64,000 nt of DNA from Pectobacterium wasabiae CFBP 3304 (GCF_001742185.1 NZ_CP015750.1:186001-250000), one strand, 5' to 3'. Shown: positions 10,278 to 19,461, counted from the first letter of the stretch. Program-made: numbers and translations. The notes: generated by a model not told the origin, from the letters alone.

Positions 10278-11138
10278 ATGATTGTAATACGATTATTGGA
10301 TCAACACTTTCAGCAGCAATTGGAAAAAGGGATCCCCCCCTCACCACCACAAGGATTAGCCCGTTTTTTGATTGAATTTCTCTATTTTGGTGTCAAAGAA
10401 GCCCGCGCCTGTATCTTCGTTGGTCTGTTCTTCCTTGCGGTTTTCAGCGTACCGAAAGCTGGCTGGTTTTCTATCCCGCGCTATGATTTGCTGCTGATAT
10501 TCGCCATTCTGATTCAGGGATGGATGGTTGCCAGTAAATTGGAAACCTGGGACGAGCTAAAAGCCGTTACACTGTTTCACCTCGTGGGTTTTGCGCTTGA
10601 GGTTTTTAAAACCTCATCGGGTATTCGTTCCTGGTCTTATCCTGATTTCGCCTACACCAAATTATTCGGTGTGCCGCTGTTCGCCGGATTCATGTACGCC
10701 TCTGTGGGTAGCTATATCATTCAGTCTTGGCGGCTATTCGATCTTAAAATTCGCCATCACCCGCCCTACTGGCTGGCGACGCTGGTTGCGATCCTCATTT
10801 ATGCCAATTTCTTCACCCACCACTACATCGGCGACTATCGCTGGTATATCGCCGCGCTAGCCGTCGGGCTCTATGCACGAGCCACCGTCATTTTCACGCC
10901 TTACGATCGGGAACGACGAATGCCGCTGTCATTGGCTTTTATTCTGATCGGCTTTTTCATTTGGCTGGCTGAAAATATCAGTACGTTTTTCAGTATCTGG
11001 AGCTATCCAGAACAGCTCGGCGCCTGGTCGATGGTTCACGTAGGAAAATGGAGTTCATGGGCTTTGCTGGTGATCATGACGTTCACCATCGTGATTTACC
11101 TGAAGGACATCAAAAAGAGTATTCATGTTCCTGAATGA
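10278..11138 (+). CDS. DUF817 (YoaT-like) integral membrane protein
   Basis: Polytopic membrane protein of 286 residues with about eight hydrophobic segments. The family-typical acidic and aromatic loops are visible, such as ASKLETWDELK, HLVGFALEVFKTSSGIRSW, ANFFTHHYIGDYRW and AENISTFFSIW. I recognise it as DUF817, named after Bacillus YoaT; no function is known. It sits between pta and yfcD, where E. coli carries the unrelated transporter yfcC. It is convergent with yfcD, with a hairpin in the gap. Confidence 0.75.
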   Translation: MIVIRLLDQHFQQQLEKGIPPSPPQGLARFLIEFLYFGVKEARACIFVGLFFLAVFSVPKAGWFSIPRYDLLLIFAILIQGWMVASKLETWDELKAVTLFHLVGFALEVFKTSSGIRSWSYPDFAYTKLFGVPLFAGFMYASVGSYIIQSWRLFDLKIRHHPPYWLATLVAILIYANFFTHHYIGDYRWYIAALAVGLYARATVIFTPYDRERRMPLSLAFILIGFFIWLAENISTFFSIWSYPEQLGAWSMVHVGKWSSWALLVIMTFTIVIYLKDIKKSIHVPE

Positions 11139-11169
11139 TGAACAGCGAGCCATCATTCGGAAAATAGAC

Positions 11170-11194
11170 GCCGCTGCGGAGAAAAAGCAGCGGC
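11170..11194. other. Hairpin between DUF817 gene and yfcD
   Basis: A perfect 8-bp inverted repeat, GCCGCTGC and GCAGCGGC, has an A-rich 9-base loop between convergent genes. Neither side has a good T tract, so termination is plausible but not shown. Confidence 0.45.
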
Positions 11195-11220
11195 GAGGCA
11201 GGAATTTGGCTGACGTTGGA

Positions 11221-11871
11221 CTATTTCTGCGGATCGCCTTCCGATAACTCTGCGTTGCTGTCGTTGTCGTCATGAGTACTTTCATCATAAACAACAGACG
11301 TCGCAGAGGCTTCTACCGCCTCGATCAACTGACGTGGAATCGGCTTGCCATATTCCTGATCGCTATAGCGCGTCAGCCACAGCGACAGGGCTTTCAGTGA
11401 ATCCGGCGTAAACTCATCGCAACGTGCGGTGATTTCTTGCGGCGTCAGCCAACTGACTTCGTCAACTTCTTCTTCCTGTAGCGCGAACGGCCCGTGAGTG
11501 ACACAGCTAAACAACCCGCCCCACACTCGGCAATTTTCGCCTTCGTAATAAAACAAACCGTGTTCCGCAAACGGTACACCAGCAATGCCAAGCTCCTCTT
11601 CCGCTTCACGACGCGCAGATTCCAACATCTGTTCACCGCTTTGCACCACACCGCCAGCAGTCGCATCCAGCCAACCGGGATAGAAATCTTTGATTTTCGT
11701 CCGGCGCTGCACCAGAATTTTACCCATGCCATCATGTACAACAATGTATGTGGCGCGATGACGAAGACTCTGAGCACGCATCTGCTGACGACTTGACTGA
11801 GCAATTACCTCGTTATTTTCATTGACGATATCAACCCATTCGGTGCCTGCTGCCTGACTTTGTTCCGCCAT
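11221..11871 (-). CDS. yfcD: Nudix hydrolase YfcD
   Basis: Nudix-superfamily protein of 216 residues related to isopentenyl-diphosphate isomerase-type Nudix folds; its substrate is unknown. The Nudix box is intact: GG at the start, REAEEELGI at the end, around residues 72-94, with the upstream WLDATAGG segment. E. coli YfcD is about 180 residues. The extra length here is an acidic, Asp/Asn/Ser-rich C-terminal tail after about residue 185, which looks disordered. The gene stands alone, convergent with the DUF817 gene. Confidence 0.88.
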   Translation of the reverse strand: MAEQSQAAGTEWVDIVNENNEVIAQSSRQQMRAQSLRHRATYIVVHDGMGKILVQRRTKIKDFYPGWLDATAGGVVQSGEQMLESARREAEEELGIAGVPFAEHGLFYYEGENCRVWGGLFSCVTHGPFALQEEEVDEVSWLTPQEITARCDEFTPDSLKALSLWLTRYSDQEYGKPIPRQLIEAVEASATSVVYDESTHDDNDSNAELSEGDPQK

Positions 11872-11982
11872 CCTCTGAAACCCTTTAGTATTGGCGCGTT
11901 GCTACGCGCATCTGTTTTAAATGATCGATCTTTGCTGTGAATCTTCCCTACTACCCTGCCATTATTCAAGGTCAAAAGCAGG

Positions 11983-12257
11983 GTATATATCCGTCATACT
12001 TCAAGTTGCATGTGCGTTGGCTGCATTCAAATACTCGGCCCGTCGTGGGCCTCGCCCTGAAGGGCCGCTGCAAGCAGCGTTCAAATCTGCTCCCGGCAGA
12101 TTTGTCACCCGAATCACTTACCTGAGTAAGCTCATCGGGATGCCTTCTCTTGCCATGTTACGATGCTCATTGATGAGCATCGCCCTAAAGGGCTAACGCT
12201 TCGCGTTATTCAAAACGAATACGTTTTGTCCTGAAACTCGAATTATTTAGGGTATAC
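11983..12257. repeat. MITE-like palindromic repeat, about 275 bp
   Basis: The segment begins GTATATATCCGTCATACTTC and ends with a sequence whose reverse complement is GTATACCCTAAATAATTCGA, giving imperfect terminal inverted repeats. The interior holds nested hairpins (GGCCTCGCCCTGAAGGGCC, GATGCTCATTGATGAGCATC, CGCTTCGCG). It has no transposase frame. The edges resemble small dispersed repeats I remember from Pectobacterium, Serratia and Yersinia intergenic regions. It fills the yfcD-yfcE gap and ends just before the yfcE stop codon. A shorter relative seems to lie at 42,092-42,160. Confidence 0.7.
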
Positions 12258-12263
12258 GATAAA

Positions 12264-12815
12264 TTAGTGCCTAATCGCGACCTGTGCAATAGGCTCGCCG
12301 CCGTGTAACGATAGAACCCGCAGTTCGTCTTGTTCAAGTAAGCCGTAGCTCGCAGGGTATCCCCCTTTCGGCAAGCTCACTGAGCCGGGATTAAAAAAAT
12401 AGTGCTCCCCGCGCTGCTCAGCAACCGGGATATGGGTATGACCATATACCAGCACATCTCCCGTGTGTAGCGGCGGTAGATTCCCGGGATGATAAAGATG
12501 ACCGTGCGTCAGGAAAAGACGATTCTGTTGCAATAGCACATGTTGCCACGGTGCCGTTATCGGAAAGGTCAACAGCATTTGGTCAACTTCGCTGTCGCAA
12601 TTCCCGCGCACGGCAATGATGCGTGATGCATAAGCGTTCAACCGAACAGCAACTTCCGCAGGCTGATACTTTTCCGGCAGCGGGTTACGCGGACCATGAT
12701 TAAGAAAATCGCCCAGTAAAATAAGCCAGTCGGCATGACTTTGCTCAAAAATCGTCAGCACCCGCTCTACTGCATTAAGAGAACCGTGTATGTCGGACGC
12801 AAACATCAACTTCAT
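12264..12815 (-). CDS. yfcE: Metallophosphodiesterase YfcE
   Basis: Calcineurin-type phosphoesterase of 183 residues, Mn-dependent in E. coli and active on simple phosphodiesters. The five metal-binding motifs are in order: SDIHG (residues 7-11), GDFLNHG, GNCDSE, THGHLYH and GHTHIP. Length matches the family (184 in E. coli). Its 3' end abuts the palindromic repeat, which probably supplies its transcript end. Confidence 0.93.
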   Translation of the reverse strand: MKLMFASDIHGSLNAVERVLTIFEQSHADWLILLGDFLNHGPRNPLPEKYQPAEVAVRLNAYASRIIAVRGNCDSEVDQMLLTFPITAPWQHVLLQQNRLFLTHGHLYHPGNLPPLHTGDVLVYGHTHIPVAEQRGEHYFFNPGSVSLPKGGYPASYGLLEQDELRVLSLHGGEPIAQVAIRH

Positions 12816-13079
12816 CGCTTATCTCCACCGCGTTTATACCAACAATGTTATATCCACAATACGCTCACCCAACTAAGGACGTAGTCTACCAAAGTTGGCA
12901 GTGCGCTTCCGGTAAAGATCGTGCAACAGCGTGCGCTATCGCTTATTTTTCGCTCGCAGAAGTGGTAGGGTAAGAACCCGTTCCCTACTACGCCATTCTG
13001 ACAGCACCTCGCTCTCTGAAGCGATCGCCTGCCATACAGTTCCATGATGTTTTTCTGAATTAAAACGGAGACTTGATTC

Positions 13080-13706
13080 ATGATTGACCTGTATTACGCA
13101 CCAACCCCCAATGGGCACAAGATCACCCTGTTTCTGGAAGAAGCTAATCTCCCCTACCAACTCCACCGCGTGAATATCAGCAAAGGCGAGCAGTTCAAGC
13201 CGGAGTTTTTAGCTATCTCGCCTAACAACAAAATTCCTGCCATTGTCGACACGCAACCATCTGAAGGCGACACGCCAATCAGCCTGTTTGAATCCGGTGC
13301 GATCCTGCTCTATCTGGCGGAAAAACACGACGTACTCTTGAGTTCGTCATTACGTGAGCGCACGGCTACACTACAGTGGCTGTTCTGGCAGGTCGCTGGT
13401 TTCGGGCCTATGCTGGGGCAGAATCATCATTTCAACCACTATGCCCCTCAGCCGGTGCCTTATGCCATTGATCGCTATCAGCAAGAAACGCAGCGTCTGT
13501 ATCGCGTGCTGGATAAACATCTGCAAGACAGCCCTTGGCTAGCGGGGGAACATTACAGTATTGCCGACATTGCAACCTACCCTTGGGTGGTTTCTTATGC
13601 ACGTCAGCGCATCGACCTTGATGATTACCCGGCGGTGAAGGCGTGGTATACCCGCATCAGTGAACGTCCGGCAACACAGCGAGCTTATCAGCGAGCAGAG
13701 CAGTAA
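13080..13706 (+). CDS. yfcG: Disulfide-bond oxidoreductase YfcG (GST family)
   Basis: Cytosolic glutathione-S-transferase-fold protein of 208 residues. The thioredoxin-like N-terminal domain begins IDLYYAPTPNGHKITLFLEE and contains NNKIPAIVD and FESGAILLYLAEK (glutathione site); an all-helical C-terminal domain follows with FWQVAGFGPMLGQNHHF. The close match to E. coli YfcG, which reduces disulfides using glutathione and is related to yeast Ure2, supports the name. The related yfcF gene that precedes it in E. coli is absent here. GGAGA lies about 11 bases before the ATG. Confidence 0.9.
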   Translation: MIDLYYAPTPNGHKITLFLEEANLPYQLHRVNISKGEQFKPEFLAISPNNKIPAIVDTQPSEGDTPISLFESGAILLYLAEKHDVLLSSSLRERTATLQWLFWQVAGFGPMLGQNHHFNHYAPQPVPYAIDRYQQETQRLYRVLDKHLQDSPWLAGEHYSIADIATYPWVVSYARQRIDLDDYPAVKAWYTRISERPATQRAYQRAEQ

Positions 13707-13829
13707 AATTCTGGCGTATCTCATTCGGCCTTTGGGTATCTTCTGCTATGGTAATCAACATATTATTGTTAACGATACCCCTGACGCTGCGATTGACTCG
13801 CGGTAACAGAAGCAACCGAGGGCCGAGCA

Positions 13830-14201
13830 ATGCCACATCCCCCTTCCGACGCCATTATTCGTATAAAAAATCTGCGGCTACGCACCTTCATCGGTATTAA
13901 AGATGAGGAAATCACGAATAAGCAGGATGTAATCATCAACGTTGTGATTCACTACCCAGCAGAGCAGGCACGTAACAGCGAGAATATCGCTGATGCGTTG
14001 AACTACCGCACTATCACCAAACATATTATTCGCCACGTAGAAGATAACCGCTTCGCTTTGCTGGAAAAATTAACGCAGGATGTGCTCAACATCGCCAGCG
14101 ATCACGAATGGATAACCTATGCTGAAGTAGAAATAGACAAACCGTTTGCCCTGCGATACGCCGACTCGGTTTCTATGACCCTGCGTTATCACAAGGCATA
14201 A
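13830..14201 (+). CDS. folX: Dihydroneopterin triphosphate 2'-epimerase
   Basis: FolB/FolX-family protein of 123 residues that epimerises 7,8-dihydroneopterin triphosphate at C2'. The N-terminal [14 protein letters not shown] and the motifs [19 protein letters not shown] and DSVSMTLRY align with E. coli FolX across its whole length. The catalytic glutamate and lysine of the fold lie in the LLEKL and EIDKPFAL segments. It is followed 18 bases later by yfcH on the same strand, an arrangement conserved in E. coli, so the pair is likely co-transcribed. Confidence 0.93.
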   Translation: MPHPPSDAIIRIKNLRLRTFIGIKDEEITNKQDVIINVVIHYPAEQARNSENIADALNYRTITKHIIRHVEDNRFALLEKLTQDVLNIASDHEWITYAEVEIDKPFALRYADSVSMTLRYHKA

Positions 14202-14219
14202 AGATAGGGAGAGGGAGCG

Positions 14220-15125
14220 ATGCAACTACTCATAACCGGCGGAACCGGCCTTATTGGTCGCCATCTCATCCAACGATTACAACTGCTTTCCCACCACATC
14301 ACGGTACTGACACGCGATCCTGAACGCGCCCGAGGAGTTCTCGGCAAACAGGTCGAATATTGGTCAACATTGAGTCATGTCACCTCACTGAACGACTTTG
14401 ATGGTGTCATCAATCTGGCGGGCGAACCTATTGCCGATAAACGATGGACGCCGCAGCAAAAGCAGCGTCTGGCACAGAGTCGCTGGAGCATCACCGAACA
14501 GCTTGCCACGTTGATTAAGGCCAGCAGTGAACCACCGGCCGTTTTCATCTCAGGCTCCGCCGTCGGATACTATGGCGACCAGGGAGAAGCGCTGGTCACG
14601 GAAGAAGAATCCCCGGTTGATGAATTCACACATCACCTATGCGCCCGCTGGGAAGCGCTGGCGCAGTCTGCAGAAAGCGATGACACGCGCGTCTGCCTGC
14701 TGCGTACCGGTATTGTTCTTTCGCCACAGGGCGGTGCGCTGGCAAAAATGCTGCCGATTTTCCGCCTTGGATTAGGTGGGCCGATGGGTTCCGGCAGACA
14801 ATACATGCCGTGGATTCATATTGATGACATGGTTAACGGCATTATCTATCTATTGGACCAGCCGATATTGCGTGGCCCCTTCAATATGGTTGCGCCCTAT
14901 CCGGTTCATAATGAACAATTTTCCGCCATGCTGGCACACGTATTAGATCGCCCCGGTTTTCTGCGAGCCCCCGCTTTTGCCATCAAACTGCTGATGGGAG
15001 AAGCTTCGACGCTGGTACTGGGCGGACAACGCGCCATCCCACAGAGATTAGAGGCCGCAGGCTTTGGTTTCCGTTTCTTTGAGCTGGAAGAAGCCCTACA
15101 GGACGTGATCAAAAAATCGAGCTGA
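14220..15125 (+). CDS. yfcH: SDR39U1-family NAD(P)-binding epimerase-like YfcH
   Basis: Extended/atypical short-chain dehydrogenase of 301 residues. The N-terminal dinucleotide motif is [26 protein letters not shown] and [12 protein letters not shown] follow, with the C-terminal DUF1731 region near [16 protein letters not shown]. The reaction is unknown; the eukaryotic relative is SDR39U1. GGGAG a few bases before the ATG supports the start. It is co-directional with folX and convergent with the hisP end of the histidine transporter. Confidence 0.92.
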   Translation: MQLLITGGTGLIGRHLIQRLQLLSHHITVLTRDPERARGVLGKQVEYWSTLSHVTSLNDFDGVINLAGEPIADKRWTPQQKQRLAQSRWSITEQLATLIKASSEPPAVFISGSAVGYYGDQGEALVTEEESPVDEFTHHLCARWEALAQSAESDDTRVCLLRTGIVLSPQGGALAKMLPIFRLGLGGPMGSGRQYMPWIHIDDMVNGIIYLLDQPILRGPFNMVAPYPVHNEQFSAMLAHVLDRPGFLRAPAFAIKLLMGEASTLVLGGQRAIPQRLEAAGFGFRFFELEEALQDVIKKSS

Positions 15126-15139
15126 TTCGGTGCTGAGAG

Positions 15140-15188
15140 CGGTGACAATGGACGTTTTATTCTCCTATTCCATTATCACCGTTTTATT
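15140..15188 (+). terminator. yfcH terminator
   Basis: A 13-bp stem with one mismatch (CGGTGACAATGGA against TCCATTATCACCG) is followed by TTTTATTT. It ends 60 bases after yfcH. Confidence 0.75.
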
Positions 15189-15204
15189 TGAGAGAAACAT
15201 CTGA

Positions 15205-15222
15205 GGCTGATAATCATCAGCC
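15205..15222. other. Short hairpin at the hisP 3' end
   Basis: The 7-bp perfect stem GGCTGAT/ATCAGCC with loop AATC lies 8 bases beyond the hisP stop, in the gap to convergent yfcH. It has only a weak T-rich tail on the minus strand and may define the his transporter transcript end. Confidence 0.45.
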
Positions 15223-15229
15223 CCAAAAC

Positions 15230-16003
15230 CTACTTCAACGCCCCTGACAGAAATTGCTGCAAACGCGCACTTTTCGGGCTACCGAAAAGCTGCTCCGGTG
15301 GCCCTTCTTCTTCGATCACACCCTGATGCAGAAAGATAACGTGGCTAGAGACATGACGGGCAAACTCCATCTCATGCGTCACCACCACCATCGTTTTCCC
15401 TTCCTCCGCCAACTGCTGCATGATGCGCAACACCTCGCCCACCAGTTCGGGGTCAAGCGCCGACGTCGGCTCATCAAATAGCAATACTTCAGGCTCCATC
15501 GCCAGCGCCCGCGCAATCGACACACGCTGCTGTTGGCCACCGGAGAGATCCGACGGGTATTTCTGTTGGGCTGAATCCGTAATCCCAACTTTATTCAGGT
15601 AGAACACCGCCCGCTCACGCGCTTCCGCTTTACTGAGCCCTAATACCTGAATCGGCGCTTCCATCACGTTCTCCAATGCAGTCATGAAGCTCCACAGGTT
15701 GAAGTGCTGAAACACCATAGTCAGGCGCGTCCGCAGCATCTGAAGCTGCTTTTTATCAAAAACCTTCAGTTGTCCGTCAGTATCGCGCACCATGCGGATT
15801 TCCTGATTGCTGACGTAGATGGCCCCTTCACAGGGCTTTTCCAGAAAATTAATGCAGCGCAGTAAGGTACTTTTCCCCGACCCTGACGACCCGATAATCG
15901 AAATAACGTCCCCCGCTTTCGCCTGCAATGAGATCCCTTTAAGTACCTCATGCTGGCCATAACGTTTACGCAGTTCCGTCACCATCAATTTGTTATTCGA
16001 CAT
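15230..16003 (-). CDS. hisP: Histidine/basic amino-acid ABC transporter ATPase HisP
   Basis: ABC ATPase of 257 residues that energises import through HisQM. Walker A is [11 protein letters not shown] (near residues 37-47), the Q-loop lies in [10 protein letters not shown], the ABC signature is LSGGQQQR, Walker B is [12 protein letters not shown], and the switch histidine is in VVVTHEMEF. Last gene of the leftward hisJ-hisQ-hisM-hisP unit, 14 bases after hisM. The segment [14 protein letters not shown], between the Walker A motif and Q-loop, is typical of the HisP subgroup. Confidence 0.96.
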   Translation of the reverse strand: MSNNKLMVTELRKRYGQHEVLKGISLQAKAGDVISIIGSSGSGKSTLLRCINFLEKPCEGAIYVSNQEIRMVRDTDGQLKVFDKKQLQMLRTRLTMVFQHFNLWSFMTALENVMEAPIQVLGLSKAEARERAVFYLNKVGITDSAQQKYPSDLSGGQQQRVSIARALAMEPEVLLFDEPTSALDPELVGEVLRIMQQLAEEGKTMVVVTHEMEFARHVSSHVIFLHQGVIEEEGPPEQLFGSPKSARLQQFLSGALK

Positions 16004-16017
16004 GTTTTTTCCTGCGC

Positions 16018-16734
16018 TTAATGAGATGAACGGGTATAAAGATGACGTAACCAGCGCCGCTCTGCCCTTCTGAACAGCCCGATTAATACAAATGAGATCG
16101 CCAGATAGATCACCGCTGCGATGCCAAACGCATAAAACGGCTGGTAGGTAGCAGCATTAATATCGCGTGCAATTTTCAGAATATCCGGCACCGTCACGGT
16201 AAAAGCCAGCGCCGTCGAATGCAGCATCAGAATCACTTCGTTGCTGTAGGCTGGCAGTGCAATACGCAGCGCACTCGGCAAAATAATGCAGCGATACTGC
16301 TTAAAACGGGAGAAACCGTATGCTCTGGCGGCTTCAATCTCCCCATGAGGTACAGAGCGGATTGCCCCCGCGAAAATCTCTGTGGTATACGCACAGGTAT
16401 TGAGCGCCAGCGCCAAAATCGCGCAGTTCAGCCCGCTGCGAAAAAAAGCGTTCAGCAAATCGGTACCACGCACGATTTCCAGGCTATATACGCCGGAATA
16501 GAACACCAAGAGTTGCACGTAAAGCGGCGTACCACGGAATACATAGGTAAATAGCCAAACCGGAAAGCTGAATCGGCGTCGCGGCGACACGCGGGCAATC
16601 GCCAGCGGCAATGCCATCAGTCCGCCGATCACCACCGAGGAAATCAGCAGCCAGAGCGTCATCGCCAGCCCGGTCAGGCGATAACCATCGCTCCACAGCA
16701 GCGGTTGCCAATATTGTTGCAGGATCTCATTCAT
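16018..16734 (-). CDS. hisM: Histidine ABC transporter permease HisM
   Basis: Inner-membrane permease subunit of 238 residues with about five transmembrane helices. The EAA loop that contacts HisP is visible as [20 protein letters not shown], and the [18 protein letters not shown] segment is diagnostic of polar amino-acid permeases. Its start overlaps the 3' end of hisQ by 8 bases (16727-16734), which implies translational coupling of the two permease halves. Confidence 0.95.
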   Translation of the reverse strand: MNEILQQYWQPLLWSDGYRLTGLAMTLWLLISSVVIGGLMALPLAIARVSPRRRFSFPVWLFTYVFRGTPLYVQLLVFYSGVYSLEIVRGTDLLNAFFRSGLNCAILALALNTCAYTTEIFAGAIRSVPHGEIEAARAYGFSRFKQYRCIILPSALRIALPAYSNEVILMLHSTALAFTVTVPDILKIARDINAATYQPFYAFGIAAVIYLAISFVLIGLFRRAERRWLRHLYTRSSH

Positions 16735-17416
16735 AGTTTACTTTCTTGACTCCCTGCGAATAGTGCCGCTCAAGCCACCACAACACGCCGTTAGAAACCG
16801 TGGTAAAAATCAGATACATCGCCCCGGCAACCAGTGCGAAATAAAACGGTTCGTGCGCGCCCTTGCCTGCCAGTTGCGTCGCCTTAATCACATCATTCAG
16901 GCCAAGCAATGACACCAGCGCCGTCGCTTTCAGGATCACCTGCCAGTTATTGCCAATCCCCGGTAGCGCGAAGCGCATCATGGAAGGAAACAAAATACGG
17001 CGGAATACTTTCAGAGGGGAGAAACCGAACGCCACAGCCGCTTCGATCTGTCCGCGCGGTACGGCAAGATAGGCACCACGAAAGGTTTCCGTGAAATAGG
17101 CACCGTAAATAAAGCCCAGCGTAATCACCCCAGCAGTCAAAGGATCGATGTCAATCTGCTCCAGACCGATCGATTCTGTCACACCGTTTAAGACGATTTG
17201 TAAGCCATAGAAAATCAGCAGCATCAGCACCAAATCGGGGATGCCGCGAATCAACGTGGTATAGCAGGAAAATCCCCCAGCCAGCAGGCGGTTGGAAGAC
17301 AGCTTCGCCGATGCGCCCATCAGGCCGATAACCAGCGCCAGCAGCAGCGAACTCACCGCCAGCTCCAGCGTCATGATGGCACCATCCAGAATTAGCGGGG
17401 CATAGCCATAGAGCAT
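16727..17416 (-). CDS. hisQ: Histidine ABC transporter permease HisQ
   Basis: Inner-membrane permease of 229 residues, pairing with HisM to form the HisQMP2 channel. It has an N-terminal helix starting MLYGYAPLILDGA, the IRGIPDLVLMLLIFYGLQ segment and an EAA loop QIEAAVAFGFSPLKVFRRIL. It overlaps hisM and is separated from hisJ by 122 bases that include an inverted repeat, as in other enterics, where the binding-protein gene is expressed above the permease genes. Confidence 0.95.
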   Translation of the reverse strand: MLYGYAPLILDGAIMTLELAVSSLLLALVIGLMGASAKLSSNRLLAGGFSCYTTLIRGIPDLVLMLLIFYGLQIVLNGVTESIGLEQIDIDPLTAGVITLGFIYGAYFTETFRGAYLAVPRGQIEAAVAFGFSPLKVFRRILFPSMMRFALPGIGNNWQVILKATALVSLLGLNDVIKATQLAGKGAHEPFYFALVAGAMYLIFTTVSNGVLWWLERHYSQGVKKVNYE

Positions 17417-17467
17417 CGATTATATCCGTTGAAAATAGGGCTCGGTGCGTTATCGGTCAGGAACACA

Positions 17468-17490
17468 ACACGAGAGGAACGTTCCCGTGT
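17468..17490. other. Interrupted inverted repeat between hisJ and hisQ
   Basis: The arms ACACG...GGAAC and GTTCC-CGTGT pair with a 3-base bulge. It sits about 50 bases after the hisJ stop inside the operon, the position where REP-like stem-loops in other enterics protect the binding-protein mRNA and lower permease expression. Confidence 0.5.
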
Positions 17491-17538
17491 CGTATTGCCC
17501 TACGAGCTCGCTACAACATATGAATAGTGGTGACGAAA

Positions 17539-18318
17539 TTAGCCGCCGTAGACGTCAAAATCGAAGTATTTTTTCGCGAAAGTATCGTAAGTGCCGTCTT
17601 TGCGCATCGCTTCAAAGGCTTTATCCAGTGCGGCTTTCAGCTCAGTATCCGCTTTACGCAGACCCATCCCCGTACCAACACCGAAGAACTTGTCATCTTT
17701 TACTGCCGGGCCAGCAAACGCGTAGTCTTTGCCCATATCAAGCTTCAGGAAACCTTCGCTTGCCGCCACTTCATCCTGGAAAGCAGCATCGACGCGGCCT
17801 GCGGCCAAATCTGCGTAAATCAGATCCTGATTTTGATAAGCGACAACCTCAACGCCTTTTGGCTGCCAGTTCGCATTGGCAAAAGCCTCCTGCGTTGACG
17901 CCTGCAATACGCCTACACGCTTGCCGCCCAGCGAAGCCAACGTTGGCTCAATATTCGCCCCTTTCTTCGCAATCAGACGAGAGTTAGCCGCATACAGCTT
18001 CTCGGTGAAGGCAATTTCCTGCTGGCGTTTCTCGGTAATGGACAGAGAAGAGATGATGGCATCAATTTTTTTAGCTTTCAGGGAGGGAATTAACGCATCA
18101 AAGTCACTTTCCACAAACGTACAGTTAGCTTCAATACGCTTGCACAACTCTTTCGCCAAATCGATATCAAACCCGACCAGTTCGCCGCTGGCATTTTTAG
18201 ATTCAAAAGGCGCATAGGTAGGATCGGTGCCGATTTTAATATTCTTAGGAATCTCCGCCATCGCGCTGCCCGCGGCCAGAATAAGTGCCAACGGCAAAAC
18301 CTTGATCAGTTTCTTCAT
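17539..18318 (-). CDS. hisJ: Periplasmic histidine/lysine-arginine-ornithine binding protein
   Basis: Solute-binding protein of 259 residues with a signal peptide (MKK followed by a hydrophobic core, predicted cleavage after AMA near residue 21). The family motifs [55 protein letters not shown] and the C-terminal [11 protein letters not shown] are those of HisJ/ArgT. E. coli has tandem hisJ and argT; only one gene is present here, so it may serve both roles. I start at 18318, not the earlier in-frame ATG, because the signal peptide begins there. Confidence 0.93.
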   Translation of the reverse strand: MKKLIKVLPLALILAAGSAMAEIPKNIKIGTDPTYAPFESKNASGELVGFDIDLAKELCKRIEANCTFVESDFDALIPSLKAKKIDAIISSLSITEKRQQEIAFTEKLYAANSRLIAKKGANIEPTLASLGGKRVGVLQASTQEAFANANWQPKGVEVVAYQNQDLIYADLAAGRVDAAFQDEVAASEGFLKLDMGKDYAFAGPAVKDDKFFGVGTGMGLRKADTELKAALDKAFEAMRKDGTYDTFAKKYFDFDVYGG

Positions 18319-18449
18319 ATTGCTACCCTTATCATGAGTGATTGATGTCATGTGTCGTCAATGTCGGAACGATATATCGATTTATTGCTTTAAATATGAA
18401 CGATATGAGTGCTATTTGTTTTCTACGCCGACTATTACAGTTTTCATAA

Positions 18450-18464
18450 GCAGTTTTCATGCCA
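18450..18464 (-). promoter_or_regulatory. Sigma-54 promoter of hisJ operon
   Basis: On the minus strand TGGCATGAAAACTGC matches the -24/-12 consensus TGGCACG-N4-TTGC, with the invariant GG-N10-GC spacing. It lies about 130 bases before the hisJ start codon. Confidence 0.75.
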
Positions 18465-18521
18465 CAATGAAAGTAGGGAGTCATAAAAAACTCATGCACA
18501 AAACACACAGAAAACACTGAC

Positions 18522-18534
18522 TAATCATTTGATT
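18522..18534 (-). promoter_or_regulatory. IHF-like site upstream of hisJ
   Basis: The minus strand reads AATCAAATGATTA, an exact match to WATCAANNNNTTR. It sits between the NtrC-like sites and the sigma54 promoter, where DNA bending would be needed. Confidence 0.6.
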
Positions 18535-18611
18535 ACCCAGTGTTTTTATAGATATCTTCGGTGAGTAACAATAAGAATAGATAATATTGGCGTGAATACA
18601 AAAAAACCAAT

Positions 18612-18649
18612 AGCACTATTTTAGTGCAATTACGCACAAAACTGGTGCA
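18612..18649 (-). promoter_or_regulatory. Tandem NtrC-like enhancer sites upstream of hisJ
   Basis: On the minus strand TGCACCAGTTTTGTGCG and TGCACTAAAATAGTGCT each fit TGCAC-N7-GTGCA with one mismatch, with centres 21 bases apart (two helical turns). They lie about 150-200 bases upstream of the sigma54 element, a normal enhancer distance. Confidence 0.75.
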
Positions 18650-18732
18650 ATGTGATAAAAAGGCACAAAAAAAGGGCAATCTCGTTTTACTGCTTGGAGA
18701 TAAGAAAATAGCACTTATTGGCATCTATACTG

Positions 18733-19305
18733 TTACGACGCGCCCTGCCAGCGGGTAAAGAGATCTTTCGGCAGGTCGATGTCAAACTGGTCGAGAATGC
18801 GATTCACTGTCTGATCGACAATATCCTGCACACTTTCTGGGCGATGGTAAAACGCAGGGACGGGCGGCATGATTATCGCACCCAGCTCAACAGCCGTGGT
18901 CATCAGTCGCAAATGCCCTAAATGCAGCGGCGTTTCACGCACGCCCAACACCAGACGACGACGCTCCTTCAGCACCACATCGGCTGCGCGGGTCAATAAA
19001 TTGTCACTGTAGCTGTGCACAATCCCAGAGAGGGTTTTTATTGAACAGGGCAAAATCACCATCCCCGCCGTTTTAAACGACCCCGAAGAGACACTGGCAG
19101 CGATATCACGCGTGTCATGTACCACATCAGCTAACGCCTGTACGTCACGCAGGCTAAAATCTGTTTCTAACGCCAACGTCTGACGAGCCGCCTGACTCAT
19201 GATTAGGTGGGTTTCGATACCTTCCAACGTCTGTAAAACCTGTAGTAGTCGGATGCCATAAATGACACCGCTGGCACCGGAAATCCCTACAATGAGTCGT
19301 TTCAT
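18733..19305 (-). CDS. ubiX: Flavin prenyltransferase UbiX
   Basis: Flavoprotein of 190 residues that prenylates FMN to make the cofactor of the ubiquinone decarboxylase UbiD. The N-terminal flavin motif GISGASGVIYGIRLL, the conserved SSGSFKTAGM segment and the PPVPAFYHRPESV region are visible. The start at 19305 (MKRLIVG) is preferred over the longer open frame because the family begins there. It follows purF on the minus strand after a 215-base gap containing a hairpin and short tandem repeats. Confidence 0.94.
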   Translation of the reverse strand: MKRLIVGISGASGVIYGIRLLQVLQTLEGIETHLIMSQAARQTLALETDFSLRDVQALADVVHDTRDIAASVSSGSFKTAGMVILPCSIKTLSGIVHSYSDNLLTRAADVVLKERRRLVLGVRETPLHLGHLRLMTTAVELGAIIMPPVPAFYHRPESVQDIVDQTVNRILDQFDIDLPKDLFTRWQGAS

Positions 19306-19414
19306 TCTTGCTGCCTCTGGCTGACCGCGTAAGCAGAAACGCGGAAAAATCATCTGCGCAAACTTTGCCGCATTGATTAGTGATAAGCAAGGACAAGCGC
19401 TGAAGCGATGTTTT

Positions 19415-19460
19415 TATATACAAACAGGTTTTCTATATACAACCTGTTTTCTATATACAA
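19415..19460. repeat. Three short tandem repeats between purF and ubiX
   Basis: TATATACAA occurs at 19415, 19434 and 19452, separated by related 9-10 base spacers ending GTTTTC. The period is 18-19 bases. Confidence 0.6.
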
Positions 19461-19461
19461 G

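Larger units (their letters stand above)
18319..18732. promoter_or_regulatory. hisJ-ubiX intergenic region with hisJ control elements
   Basis: 414 bases, AT-rich, without a gene. It carries the sigma54, IHF and NtrC elements listed separately, all oriented for the leftward hisJ operon. Nothing else recognisable was found between them. Confidence 0.6.

Noticed and set aside
12816..13079. Missing yfcF as a decayed gene before yfcG
   Set aside because: The 264-base gap is too short and shows no GST-like fragments in any frame, so yfcF is simply absent.
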